Shown one piece after another: positions 47,808-57,222 of a stretch of 64,000 bases of DNA (positions within the stretch are counted from its first letter, which is position 1; every line of letters begins with the position of its first letter). A program made the position numbers and the translations under genes. The notes under the pieces are model-generated. The model searched no databases, was not told where the DNA came from, and was given only the letters and a program-made list of their open reading frames with translations. The DNA is from Antarctobacter heliothermus (GTDB taxonomy: Bacteria; Pseudomonadota; Alphaproteobacteria; Rhodobacterales; Rhodobacteraceae). Location of the stretch: positions 2,485,001 through 2,549,000 of the forward strand of contig NZ_CP022540.1 of assembly GCF_002237555.1 (NCBI RefSeq). Reading direction: 5' to 3'.

Positions 47808-49156
47808 TGATCAAAGTTCTCATCCCGTCCGGTGCTTTGGGGTTGGGGTACGACCGTGCCGCGCTGGCCCGTGGTATTGCCGCCAAGCCCGACATTATCG
47901 CCATTGACGGCGGATCGACTGACAGCGGGCCGCACTACCTTGGAACAGGCACCTCCAAGTATTCACGCGGTTCGACCAAGGCCGAGTGGCGCGAATTGAT
48001 GGCCGCACGGGCAGAGGCGGGCGTGCCGCTGATTATTGGCACGGCAGGCACCTGTGGTGCGGATGATGCTGTCGACTGGCTGGTCGAGATCACCCGCGAG
48101 ATCGCCGCCGAAACTGGTGCGTCGCTGAAGTTGGCGGTGCTGAAAAGCGGTCAGACGCCCGAGGCTATGTCAGACGCGTTTGAGGCGGGGCGCATCACGC
48201 CTCTGGCTGCGGCCCCCGAGATCACTGCGCAGACCTTTCGTGACTGCACAAACATCGTGGCACTGGCCGGGGCGGAGCAGATTCAGGCGGCACTGGACAC
48301 GGGCGCGGATATCGTCATTGCCGGTCGCACCACAGATACGGCGATCATCTCGGCCCTGCCGCTTGCGCGCGGCTGTCACGCGGGCGGCGCGTGGCACGGT
48401 GCCAAGATCGGCGAATGCGGCGCACTGGCCACCACCAGCCCCAATTCCGGCACCATCCTGATCGAGTTTGACGAAACCGGGTTCACCATGACCCCAATGG
48501 GCGCAGAGGCGCGCGCCACGCCCCACACTGTGTCTGCCCATATGCTGTACGAAAATTCAGACCCCTATATTCTGTATGAACCCGGCGGGCATCTGGATGT
48601 GCGCGGGGCCACCTATACGGCTCTGGACGATAGGCGGGTGCGGGTCGAGGGCAGTGAATGGGTACCCTCCGACACCTACACCGTAAAACTGGAAGGCGCG
48701 CGCCTTGCCGGGTTCCAGACCGTCTCTCTCGCGCTGGTGCGTGATCCGCATTATGTGGCCCATGTCCGCGAATGGTGTGATGATATTCACGCCAAATGCA
48801 GCGCCAAGGCCCAGGAGCGTGTCGGCGGAGAGTTTACATTGGAACTGCGCCTGATCGGTGTGGATGCCACCCTTGGTCCGCTAGACAGCGAACCCGCGGT
48901 CGGCAGTGAGGTTGGCGTGCTGGGAATTGTGACCGCCCCCACAGAGGCGCAAAGCCGCGAGGTGGCCAAGATGCTGAACCCCTACCTGCTGCACCACCCG
49001 CTGACCGAACAGGAAGAAATGCCGACTTTCGCCTTTCCCTTTTCGCCGGCTGAAATGTCGCGCGGAGCGATCTACGAATTTTGTCTGAACCATGTGCTGG
49101 TTTTGGATGATCCGATGGCGGCCTTCACTTTGACCACGCAGGAGTTGGGCGCATGA
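47804..49156 (+). CDS. AtuA-like protein (DUF1446)
   Basis: 450 aa. IPSGALGLGYDRAAL, AIDGGSTDSGPHYLGTGTS and LIIGTAGTCGADDAVDWL are conserved in the DUF1446/AtuA family, named from acyclic terpene utilisation but of unproven activity. It is translationally coupled to tctA upstream (4-bp overlap) and to a DUF4387 gene downstream (4-bp overlap). In other genomes an AtuA-like and a small partner together act on imported carboxylic acids or CoA derivatives; that is context-based. Confidence 0.87.
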   Translation: MMIKVLIPSGALGLGYDRAALARGIAAKPDIIAIDGGSTDSGPHYLGTGTSKYSRGSTKAEWRELMAARAEAGVPLIIGTAGTCGADDAVDWLVEITREIAAETGASLKLAVLKSGQTPEAMSDAFEAGRITPLAAAPEITAQTFRDCTNIVALAGAEQIQAALDTGADIVIAGRTTDTAIISALPLARGCHAGGAWHGAKIGECGALATTSPNSGTILIEFDETGFTMTPMGAEARATPHTVSAHMLYENSDPYILYEPGGHLDVRGATYTALDDRRVRVEGSEWVPSDTYTVKLEGARLAGFQTVSLALVRDPHYVAHVREWCDDIHAKCSAKAQERVGGEFTLELRLIGVDATLGPLDSEPAVGSEVGVLGIVTAPTEAQSREVAKMLNPYLLHHPLTEQEEMPTFAFPFSPAEMSRGAIYEFCLNHVLVLDDPMAAFTLTTQELGA

Positions 49157-49452
49157 GCAGGCTTGTCGATCTGGCCCCCAAGGTGCGGTCCAAGAATGCC
49201 GGCCCGTTCTGGCTGACGGTCGATGTGTTTTGCGGCACACCAGAGGTTTTTGCCCTCGTATCTGGCGGGCTGGACACCGAACGCGTTGCCAAGGCATTCC
49301 AGACCGACCCGGGCGTGATAAAACGGTTCGATATTCCAGACCTGAATGTCGTCAAGTTCAGCCTGCCGCGCCCCGAAATCCAGGGAACCATCTTTGATCG
49401 AGACATGCATGGCGCCTCGTTCGCGCAAATCCTTAGTGATCTTGACGTCTGA
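49153..49452 (+). CDS. DUF4387-type small partner of the AtuA-like protein
   Basis: 99 aa: LVDLAPKVRSKNAGPFWLTV, DVFCGTPEVFALV and KFSLPRPEIQGTIFDRDMHG match DUF4387 proteins, which accompany or are fused to AtuA-like proteins. Starts in the ATGA overlap. Probably the second subunit of one enzyme. Sequence 49453-49642 holds no clear gene. Confidence 0.85.
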   Translation: MSRLVDLAPKVRSKNAGPFWLTVDVFCGTPEVFALVSGGLDTERVAKAFQTDPGVIKRFDIPDLNVVKFSLPRPEIQGTIFDRDMHGASFAQILSDLDV

Positions 49453-49642
49453 CAGGCAAAGGGGGGGGCGGGACGATTGGCCGTTCCGGCAATGATTCTT
49501 TGGTCCCGGCCAAGGCGCGGTTTACCTGTTGGGCGTCATTGCTGAAGAATTGAACCGTCTCAGGTCGGCACTTGTCGCGCTACTTTCCTGCACTGCCCAG
49601 CGATGAGCAACGTGAAAGGCTGATCTGCGGGGTAGCTTGGGG

Positions 49643-50782
49643 CTAAAGCCGGAGATCGGGTCTATGTTGTTTCGATGGCATGGGACCGGCCAGTTTAGCC
49701 CTATATCCATCCGCCGAACGAACGACATCTCGTCTCTTTGATTTCTGCTTCATGCGCAGTTTCTTTCGGTTGCGCTGTGCCTCTATCCGCCGACGGACAG
49801 GACCGACACCCAGACATTTTCGGGCCGCATGTCCATTTAACGGTTTCTTTTGGGGATGGATGTTGCCGAACAACTGGATCACTTGCGCCCTTTCGTTTTG
49901 GGTCAATGATTGCAGCGCCATCGGCCCTAGCAACAGCGACTCTGAGATGCAGCCGTTCGCAACAACCACCTCGTGATGGGCGCAGGCGAAATGAACCCAT
50001 GTGATTTCCCGTTTTCCATTCATGAAACGAATGCCTGGTAAACCCGTCAGTGCCTTGGCCGGGGCGAGGCATTCGCGCCCGAAAACCGTTTCGACCTGAC
50101 CGTGCCCGCCGACAAGGATACGGTGCATCGGCGAGACGATCAGATCCCGGGTCGGGCGGTTGTTGCCCAATGCGCCGGCGCCAATCAGTACCGGCTTTGA
50201 CTGAAGGTCGGCATCCCCAAGCGGTTGATCGCCAACGTGCGTCCACAGAATTTCTTGCGGGCCGTGGTCCAGCGTAAGCACAAAATCGCCCGCGCGCAGG
50301 GTTTCCACCAAACGCGGACCATCGGGCGTTTCGATCATTGTTCCCTTGCCGTAACAGGCAAATTGAAAGTCATCGCCGTCCTGATTGGAGGTCCAGAATC
50401 CGGGTTGATTGTAAGTGTCTCCGCCATTGCTGTGGTACCAGGACTCTAGATCGACGGACGGTGTCCAGACAATGTGAGCGATCGCGCCCGTAGCGCTGTT
50501 CGTCCCTTCGAACACAATGATTCCCTGTTCGGAACCAAGGTAGTCAGACCGGATGACTACCGCATCTTCGATGGCGCCGCCGCCATCGCCTTCCCATTTG
50601 AGATCATAGGTCTCACCGGTTTCAAAGGTGTTAGGATCTAAATCACCTTCGTTAGAGGTGATGGTAAGGTTCGATGTATTGCTGGGCGCTCCGTCAAACC
50701 GGCTCCAATCTGAATTGTAGTTCAGATTTGCGCCGCTTGCCGTGGCAAATTCATTGTCGCTTGCGGTGTAGGTTGATGGCAT
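49643..50782 (-). CDS. Hint-domain (hedgehog/intein-like) protein
   Basis: 379 aa from the probable start MPSTYTASDNEFATASG at 50782; the frame opens at 50881. The N-terminal half (about 1-150) is Asp/Asn/Thr/Gly-rich (NYNSDWSRFDGAPSNTSN, NEGDLDPNTFETGETYDL) and looks like a secreted beta-sandwich module. At about 155 a Hint domain begins: YGKGTMIETPDGPRLVETL, AGDFVLTLDHGPQEILWTHV, VSPMHRILVGGHGQVETVFG, VHFACAHHEVVVANGC. A basic C-terminal tail follows (RRRIEAQRNRKKLRMKQK). Roseobacters carry many such secreted Hint proteins of unknown role. The basic tail is unusual. Codon use and lower GC in the N-terminal half differ from neighbours. Confidence 0.82.
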   Translation of the reverse strand: MPSTYTASDNEFATASGANLNYNSDWSRFDGAPSNTSNLTITSNEGDLDPNTFETGETYDLKWEGDGGGAIEDAVVIRSDYLGSEQGIIVFEGTNSATGAIAHIVWTPSVDLESWYHSNGGDTYNQPGFWTSNQDGDDFQFACYGKGTMIETPDGPRLVETLRAGDFVLTLDHGPQEILWTHVGDQPLGDADLQSKPVLIGAGALGNNRPTRDLIVSPMHRILVGGHGQVETVFGRECLAPAKALTGLPGIRFMNGKREITWVHFACAHHEVVVANGCISESLLLGPMALQSLTQNERAQVIQLFGNIHPQKKPLNGHAARKCLGVGPVRRRIEAQRNRKKLRMKQKSKRRDVVRSADGYRAKLAGPMPSKQHRPDLRL

Positions 50783-50913
50783 TGCCGAGACTCCAGGATC
50801 GGCACCTAGTCTGGTGGAAAATGTTTTGGATTCGGTAAAACTCCGACTTTGCCACGTCCGCGCTGATGTCGCGTTTGGCACAGCGCTCTGGTTGCCAACG
50901 GGATAAGCCTAAT

Positions 50914-50938
50914 CTAGTATGCCAGATTGGGATACTAG
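50914..50938 (+). promoter_or_regulatory. Palindromic operator before the Gfo/Idh-mannonate dehydratase operon
   Basis: CTAGTATGCCA-GAT-TGGGATACTAG is a 25-bp palindrome with only one mismatched pair in the arms, 23 bp before the oxidoreductase start. Its left 18 bases match 62561-62578 before the IlvD/Edd gene at 16 positions. The form GTATnCCA...TGGnATAC resembles FCD-GntR sites; no such regulator gene is adjacent. Confidence 0.72.
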
Positions 50939-50961
50939 TAATCCACATCGGCGAGAGGCAC

Positions 50962-52101
50962 ATGGACCGTAAACTGAAAGTCTTGATATCCGGCACTGGT
51001 TTCGCGGGACAGGGTCATGCAGACGCGTTTCGGGCGGCAGGGGCCGAGGTGGTCGGGATCGTGGGCCGGACAGAGCAAGTCACCCGTGACGTGGCTGAAA
51101 AGATGTCCATCGCCCATTTTGGCACTGATTGGGCAGCGGCGCTGGAGACCTGCAAACCAGACATCGTTTCCATCGCCACACCGGGCGGGGCGCATTTCGA
51201 TCCGATCCGACAGGCCATCGAAGCCGGCTGTCACGTCTTTTGCGACAAGCCGATGACCGATAACGCCGATACGGCGGTCCAGCTGTTCAAACTGGCGCAG
51301 GACAAGGGCGTCAAGACGGCCTATGCCGCCAGCTTTCGCTATACGCCCAGCGTCCTGCATGCGCGGCATCTGGTGACGTCTGGCGTCATTGGCGAACCTA
51401 CCGAGATCGAATGTATCTCACACTTTAATCTAGAACGTGAAATTCCCTTTGGCTGGTCCCATCGCAAGAAGGACGGCGGTGGGCGGCTCAACAACAACTT
51501 TACCCACACACTGTCCATCGTGGCCTCAGTCGTCGGTGACAAGATCCTGTCGATCAGCGGCGACGTGCGCTACGATCTTGGCCGCGCGCCCATTGTTGAC
51601 GGAGTGCACAACTTTGCCACGCGGCGCGATTTCATTCCGAAAGACCTGAACGACCCCGCGCTGAAATGGGGGCAAAGCGATGTGGAATGGTCCTATACCG
51701 TGCTGGCGCGGATCAAGAGCCCGTTGGCGGAAAACCCGGTGTCGGTGCTGTTCAAACATGGCGTTCTGGTGCCGCGGTTCAGCGACGATCACATTGTGTT
51801 TTACGGCACCAAGGGCGCGATCTACCTCAAAGGCCACTATGGCAGCGGCCAGTTGTACCTGTACGGCGCGGACAGGACATGGACCGCTTTGCCGGTGCCG
51901 CCGGAGATTGCCAAGACCGTTCCGGACGTCAAAGGCGAGACGGAACAATGCTGGCACTATCTGGCGCGGGAATTTGTGCGCGACATCCAAGGGGCCACGG
52001 TTGCGCCCTATCCGACCTTCAGGGAAGGCTGCCAATACCAGCAGATCATCGGCCTGATCCGCAAGAATGACGCCTGGTCCGACGTGTCCCACCTGGCCTG
52101 A
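50962..52101 (+). CDS. Gfo/Idh/MocA-family oxidoreductase
   Basis: 379 aa from the ATG at 50962 (upstream part of the open frame crosses the operator). Rossmann start [20 protein letters not shown] and the Glu/Lys-Pro catalytic region [18 protein letters not shown]. The substrate domain has [20 protein letters not shown]. These enzymes oxidise or reduce sugars or inositols with NAD(P). The next gene is a mannonate dehydratase-like enzyme 26 bp away, so the pair likely acts on a sugar acid or its precursor. Confidence 0.88.
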   Translation: MDRKLKVLISGTGFAGQGHADAFRAAGAEVVGIVGRTEQVTRDVAEKMSIAHFGTDWAAALETCKPDIVSIATPGGAHFDPIRQAIEAGCHVFCDKPMTDNADTAVQLFKLAQDKGVKTAYAASFRYTPSVLHARHLVTSGVIGEPTEIECISHFNLEREIPFGWSHRKKDGGGRLNNNFTHTLSIVASVVGDKILSISGDVRYDLGRAPIVDGVHNFATRRDFIPKDLNDPALKWGQSDVEWSYTVLARIKSPLAENPVSVLFKHGVLVPRFSDDHIVFYGTKGAIYLKGHYGSGQLYLYGADRTWTALPVPPEIAKTVPDVKGETEQCWHYLAREFVRDIQGATVAPYPTFREGCQYQQIIGLIRKNDAWSDVSHLA

Positions 52102-52127
52102 TCGGCCCTGCCTCTGGAGATCATCGC

Positions 52128-53354
52128 ATGAAGATCATTGATGCCAAAGTTTTTGTCGGCGGCCCCGCCAAGAACTATGTGACGCTGAAGATTATGACCG
52201 ATCAGGGCGTTTACGGTCTGGGCGACGCGACGCTGAACAATCGCGAAACTCTGCCTGCCAAGTATCTTCAGGATTACCTTATTCCCAACCTGATCGGGAT
52301 GGACCCGCGCAACAGCGAGGACATCTGGCAGATGTTCTATCGCGGGGCCTATTTCCGGCGCGGCCCCATTGCGATGGCTGCATATGGTGCCATCGACATG
52401 GCGCTGTGGGACATCAAGGGCAAGCTGGCGAACATGCCGCTTTACCAGCTGTTCGGAGGTAAGAGCCGCGAGGGCGCGCTGGTTTACGGTCACGCCACTG
52501 GAACAAATCTAGAAGACCTCATGGACAGCATCGCCCACTATGTCGAACAAGGCTACAGGGCTGTGCGGGTGCAATGCGGCATTCCGGGCATGCCGACCGC
52601 CAGTTACGCGGTTCCGGAAACCCAAGGCGAAAGCAAACATTACATCAGCGATTTCAGCGGCATTCGTCCCAAGGTCGAGATTTAGGACACCGGACGCTAC
52701 ATGCGATATATGCCGGGCGCGCTGGCCGAGATCCGCGCCCGTTTCGGCCCGGATCTGAAGATCCTACACGACGTCCATCACCGCTTGACGCCACGCGAAG
52801 CCGCCGAATTTGCCAAGGCGGTCGAACCCGTGGGCCTGTTCTGGTTGGAGGATCCGACACTAGCCGAAGATCAGGATGCGCTGCGCCTGTTGCGACAACA
52901 TTCCACTGTGCCGATTGCCATCGGAGAGGTGTTCAACTCGATCTACGATTGCAACAAGCTGATCGAGAATGAGTTGATCGATTTCATCCGCGTTGCCGTC
53001 ACCTATGCGGGCGGCATCACCCCGGTGAAACGCATCGTCGATCCGGCCGGGCTGCACCATGTGCGCACGGGGTTCCACGGCGCGCCCAGCCATTCGCCGC
53101 TGTGCATGGCGGCGCAGGCGCATCTGAACGCTTGGGCGCCGAACTTTGGCATTCAGGAGTATCTGGTGCTGGGCACGCCGGAATGCGACGCGCTGTTCCC
53201 GGCTGATCACCGGATGGAAAACGGCATGGTCCATGTCAGCGATGCGCCCGGTCTGGGCGTCGATTTCGATGAGAAAGAGGTCGAGCGATACGAATATCAG
53301 CCCGGCAGCCACCCGATTGTCCGTCTGGAAGACGGGACCATGTGGAATTACTGA
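52128..53354 (+). pseudogene. Mannonate/galactonate dehydratase-like enolase-superfamily gene interrupted by one amber codon
   Basis: The frame encodes a 408-codon enolase-superfamily acid-sugar dehydratase: [50 protein letters not shown], then after TAG (52683-52685, codon 186) DTGRYMRYMPGAL, ILHDVHHRLTPREAAEF, FWLEDPTLAEDQ, AIGEVFNSIYDC and HHVRTGFHGAPSHSPLCMAA. The metal ligands and catalytic residues all lie after the stop. The stop replaces a codon where relatives have Trp (VEVWDTGRY), one transition TGG to TAG. No other damage is visible, so this is a very recent nonsense mutation, a sequencing error or a rare recoding case. The substrate is probably D-mannonate or a similar aldonate. 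Confidence 0.85.
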
Positions 53355-53548
53355 TCCAATCCGCCTTGTCTGGCTCACTGCGCAATGCCCGGTGTACCTG
53401 AGAGGTCCGGTGATGCACACCTGTCGCGGCAATCGCAAAACATTTTCCCCGCGTGCCGTTGTTCCGTACACACCTTAGTCAAAACCAAGGCAGGGGGGAT
53501 GCGACTGCCCGTATGGGTGCAAAACACCGCAGCACAGGTCGCGCATGA

Positions 53549-54031
53549 CGCCATGGCCAAAGCCAAGAATATCCGTTCGACCAGCTGCGCTCGGACTACC
53601 TCAGTTGCTACGGTCACAAGGCCCTGCACACGCCCCACATCGACCGGCTGGCGGAAACGCTCCGGGACTCCGCGATTTGCGAATACGACAATTCCGCTTC
53701 GCCGGTGGCAGCGCAGATGAACGCCTCTGTGCGCGATGCCGTCATGCTCTGCGCGATCGACAAAAAGCGGAAGCTGATCCATTTCGAGGGCGGCTTTCGC
53801 CCACTGCTGTACGATTTGCAGACCGGCCCGTTGGAACTGGTCGATCTGGAGGCGCGGACGGATCACGCCGAGATCATCGCCGACAAGTATCACAAGCTTT
53901 TCACATGGACCCGGCGACAATCGCAACGCACCACACGCAGCGAGGCGCAACTGGTCGAATTGCAGACCAAATCAGGGCGGCGCGGTATCGTTCTGGGGGG
54001 TACGATGGGAATGACACCCCACTTGAACTGA
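53549..54031 (+). pseudogene. Sulfatase remnant with internal deletion
   Basis: One open frame without a start reads DQLRSDYLSCYGHKALHTPH and IDRLAE, the N-terminal metal-site region of type I sulfatases, then directly continues as CEYDNSASPVAAQMNASVRD, AIDKKRKLIHFEGGFRPLLY and DLQTGPLELVDLEA, a sulfatase C-terminus. The central part with the C/S-x-P-x-R formylglycine motif and most of the alpha/beta core is gone. About 1 kb seems to have been lost in frame. Flanks 53355-53548 and 54032-54288 show nothing else identifiable. Confidence 0.65.
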
Positions 54032-54288
54032 CCATCCACGACCGAGGCCGCCAAGCAACGAATATGAAGGCGGGCCCGAAGGACGGATGTCAGGACACTC
54101 CGGGACACTCGGTAGTGGTCCGGGTCGGGCGATCCTGAGACGCAGCAGCTCTGCCAAGACGGGGCAGATGTCGACTCCGAAATCGGCGACATGCTGGTCT
54201 CTTGCGGCCTTGGCATCCTGACGGGATATGGCATTCTGCACGGCGTTGTCATCGACGCGGGGCCACGGCCCGCAAGCGGAGCGCCGGA

Positions 54289-55176
54289 ATGGACAAGCTG
54301 TCGGTCATGAATGCCTATTGCCGCATTGTCGAACGCGGCAGCCTTGTCCGGGCGGCAGAGGATCTGGGCGTGTCCTCAGCCCTGCTGAGCCGTGAACTCA
54401 AACTGCTGGAAGAAAGCCTTGGCTGCCTACTGCTGACACGGACTACGCGGGCGATGTCGCTGACCGATCAGGGTCGACACTATTACGAAGAGGCAAGCGC
54501 GCTCTTGCAGGCCGTGAATGAGGTCGAGGATCGCATTCGCGCGGGCACGGGCAGCGTGCGGGGGCATCTCAGGATCAATGTGCCGGCGTCGTTCGGACAG
54601 ATGGTGATTGCGCCGATGCTGCCGGGGTTCTTGGACCGGTTTCCGGATCTGCGGATCACCATGTCGCTGGACGACCGGGTGGTGGATATGGTCGAGGGCG
54701 GGTTTGATCTGTCGATCCGCATTCGCCCGACCCTGCCGGATTCGGCACTGATCGTGCGGCGCATCGGCCACGTCCGGCAGCGGATATTTGGCGCACCTGC
54801 TTATCTCGACCGGGCCGGGACGCCGCAGGCGCCGCAGGATCTGACCCGGCACCGGGTGCTGGGGTTTCTGATGGCGGACCATTTGACCCGCTGGACCGTG
54901 ACCGGTCCTGACGGCACGGTGCCGGTTGACATTGACCCTGCGGTTCGCGTCGGAAGCAGCCTTGTGCTGCGCGATCTGCTGATTGCCGGACAGGGGATTG
55001 GCACACTGCCGAATTTTGTGTCTGACGTGCCAGAAGGGCGCGGCGATCTGGTGCGGGTTCTGCCCGACCATGAATTGCCGGGGCCAGAGATCTTTGCCGT
55101 TACCGCGTCACGCCTTGGTATGGACGCACGGGTAAATGCCTTTTTAGAGCATTTGCAAAAGGCGCTGGGCAGCTGA
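54289..55176 (+). CDS. LysR-family regulator
   Basis: 295 aa from the ATG at 54289. HTH RGSLVRAAEDLGVSSALLSR, then LLEESLGCLLLTRTTRAMSL, and a substrate-binding domain with RGHLRINVPASFGQMVIAPM of the AaeR/DsdC-like group. It lies upstream of a GNAT gene and wrbA on the same strand; a link with wrbA-type quinone stress is possible but not shown. Confidence 0.9.
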   Translation: MDKLSVMNAYCRIVERGSLVRAAEDLGVSSALLSRELKLLEESLGCLLLTRTTRAMSLTDQGRHYYEEASALLQAVNEVEDRIRAGTGSVRGHLRINVPASFGQMVIAPMLPGFLDRFPDLRITMSLDDRVVDMVEGGFDLSIRIRPTLPDSALIVRRIGHVRQRIFGAPAYLDRAGTPQAPQDLTRHRVLGFLMADHLTRWTVTGPDGTVPVDIDPAVRVGSSLVLRDLLIAGQGIGTLPNFVSDVPEGRGDLVRVLPDHELPGPEIFAVTASRLGMDARVNAFLEHLQKALGS

Positions 55177-55312
55177 GACGGCGCATCGCGTGTGAACTGC
55201 TGGATTGATCCGCGTCGCGGCCCTTGCCGTTCCAAGAGATCAGGGGACGGCACTGGCGGGTTGGGCGATCTTTGCCTAAGACTACCCAAACGTATACCCA
55301 AGGAGTGCGCCC

Positions 55313-56308
55313 ATGTCCCCCTCAGTCCGCCCCGCCGCCATGGCCGATCTGGACGTTCTGACTGATCTGCTGATGCGTGATGCAGAGCAAAGGCAGATGA
55401 CGGACCCCGACTTGTGGACGCTCAAGGCGGATGCCCGCGCCCAAATCTCCGCTGCGATCGAGCAGGCGATGGAAAGTGAAAACCCGCCGTTCCGGCAACG
55501 ATGGCTATTGGCTGAGGCAGGTGGGGCGGTGGTCGGGGTGATCCATAACATCCTGTTGCCGGTGCCGCCGATCTACGCAGGGGACTTTGGTGCGCCGGGA
55601 TTGATCATGGAAGACAGCTTTGTGTCCGACAGCGCGCCGGATGACACGCGGGCAATCCTGTTCGCGGCGGCAGAGGACGACTTGATAGAGGCGGGCGCCA
55701 AGGTTCTCGTGGCCTCGTCCATCGTCGACGGGCCATGGGCGTCGGTTCAGACGGATCGGAACTATGCCCCCCTGACACTGTATCTGGCGCGTACGGGTCT
55801 GCGCACGCAGGCAGCGGCGGCGTCTGTGCGCAAGGCCACAGAGGCGGATGTGCCCGCCATCGTAGGGCTGAGCGCCGAACACCGGCAAATCCTGTTGGAT
55901 CTGAATGTCTTCTGGAAACCCCATCCCGATGCGGATGCCCGGTTTGGCAGTTGGATGGCCCGCAGCCTGACCTTGCCAGATCGCGACATGTTTGTGGCCG
56001 CCCCGGAGGGAGAGGTTGAGGGATATGTGATCTCACAGCCCGCCACCGCCCTGCATTTCCCGCCCGCCCATGACATTGCCGCAACCGGGTTCATCGACGA
56101 TTTCCACCACGAGGATTTGCAAGATCCGGATCACATCGAGGGGGCCGGCAAGGGCGCGCATGATCTTTTCGCGGCCGCAGAGGCGGCGCTGGCCCAACGG
56201 CAGAACGATGCTGCGCTTGTGGTGTGCCCGGCGGCCTGGCGGTCCAAGAAGGCGATGCTGGAGGCGGCCGGGTACGAAACCGCACTCGTCTGGCGCATCA
56301 AGCGCTAG
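55313..56308 (+). CDS. GNAT-family acetyltransferase with two domains
   Basis: 331 aa. Two GNAT-like halves: residues about 1-160 (VRPAAMADLDVLTDLLMRDA; ENPPFRQRWLLAEAGGAVVG) and about 170-331 (VRKATEADVPAIVGLSAEHR; FVAAPEGEVEGYVISQP; AWRSKKAMLEAAGYETALVW). The acetyl-CoA binding loop is only weakly recognisable, so one half may be structural. Substrate unknown. Confidence 0.72.
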   Translation: MSPSVRPAAMADLDVLTDLLMRDAEQRQMTDPDLWTLKADARAQISAAIEQAMESENPPFRQRWLLAEAGGAVVGVIHNILLPVPPIYAGDFGAPGLIMEDSFVSDSAPDDTRAILFAAAEDDLIEAGAKVLVASSIVDGPWASVQTDRNYAPLTLYLARTGLRTQAAAASVRKATEADVPAIVGLSAEHRQILLDLNVFWKPHPDADARFGSWMARSLTLPDRDMFVAAPEGEVEGYVISQPATALHFPPAHDIAATGFIDDFHHEDLQDPDHIEGAGKGAHDLFAAAEAALAQRQNDAALVVCPAAWRSKKAMLEAAGYETALVWRIKR

Positions 56309-56440
56309 GCAACGCCCGAATCCCGTGGTGGCCCCGCATTCTTCAATCTGCGTAAAGAATGACTTGCAAACGGGCGGGTTATTCCCGGCCCGCGTCTGAC
56401 CGATCTTCTGCGCATCGCAATCCTACGCAGGAGAAACATC

Positions 56441-57061
56441 ATGACCCGCATTCTTATTCTCTACTATTCCAGCTACGGCCACGTCCGCGATCTTGCCCGC
56501 GCCGAGGCCGAAGGCGCGCTGAGTGTGCCCGGCACCACCGTCGACATTCGACGCGTGGCAGAGACGGTCCCCGGGGCGGTGCGCCGCTCTGCCGGCTATG
56601 TCCCGGACATGACGCCGGTTGCCGCGCCGGCGGACATGGCCAACTATGACGGCATTCTCTTTGGGACGCCCACCCGGTTCGGCATGATGGCGGCACAGAT
56701 GAAGCAATTCCTTGATCAGGCAGGCGGCTTGTGGGCGCGCAATTCGCTGGTCGGCAAGGTTGCGGGGGTCTTTGCCTCGACCGGGTCACAGCACGGCGGG
56801 CATGAGGCGGTTCTGTTGTCGGCGCATATCCCGTTGATGCATTTCGGAATGTTGATCGCCGGTCTGCCCTACAGTTTCGCCGGACAAACCTCGGCCGAGG
56901 GCATTCATGGCGGCACCCCCTATGGCGCGGGGACCATCGCCGGGGCGGACGGGTCGTTGCAGCCGACCGCGACGGATCTGGACGGCGCGCGCTTTCAGGG
57001 GGCGCATGTGGCGCGGATCGCAGCCCGCATGGCATCCGGCGCGGTAGAGGAGGCGGCGTGA
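56441..57061 (+). CDS. wrbA: NAD(P)H:quinone oxidoreductase, WrbA
   Basis: 206 aa, flavodoxin-like: ILILYYSSYGHVRDLARAEA (phosphate-binding loop), FGTPTRFGMMAAQMKQFLDQ, AGVFASTGSQHGGHEAVLLS, GLPYSFAGQTSAEGIHGGTP. It makes two-electron reductions of quinones with FMN, protecting against oxidative stress. RBS AGGAGA. Its stop shares one base with the start of the next small gene. Confidence 0.95.
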   Translation: MTRILILYYSSYGHVRDLARAEAEGALSVPGTTVDIRRVAETVPGAVRRSAGYVPDMTPVAAPADMANYDGILFGTPTRFGMMAAQMKQFLDQAGGLWARNSLVGKVAGVFASTGSQHGGHEAVLLSAHIPLMHFGMLIAGLPYSFAGQTSAEGIHGGTPYGAGTIAGADGSLQPTATDLDGARFQGAHVARIAARMASGAVEEAA

Positions 57062-57204
57062 TGCCCTTGTTCAGTCGCGACAGCCCGCCGTCGTCCCGGA
57101 TCGCCCGCAGACACCTGCACGGCATGTCCGATCACATGTTACGCGATATCGGGCTGGACCCAGTTGCGGTTTCCCCGCGCATCCTGCATGCGCGCCTGTG
57201 GTGA
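57061..57204 (+). CDS. Small DUF1127 protein
   Basis: 47 aa: begins MPLFSRDSPPSSRIARRHLH, then GMSDHMLRDIGLDPVAVSPR. The L-x-D-I-G-L-D element is the DUF1127 (YjiS-like) signature of small Arg-rich proteins. Some alphaproteobacterial members affect RNA turnover or phosphate and stress physiology. It starts in a TGATG overlap with wrbA, so the two are translationally coupled. Confidence 0.8.
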   Translation: MPLFSRDSPPSSRIARRHLHGMSDHMLRDIGLDPVAVSPRILHARLW

Positions 57205-57222
57205 CCAGAGAAGAGAACTGAC

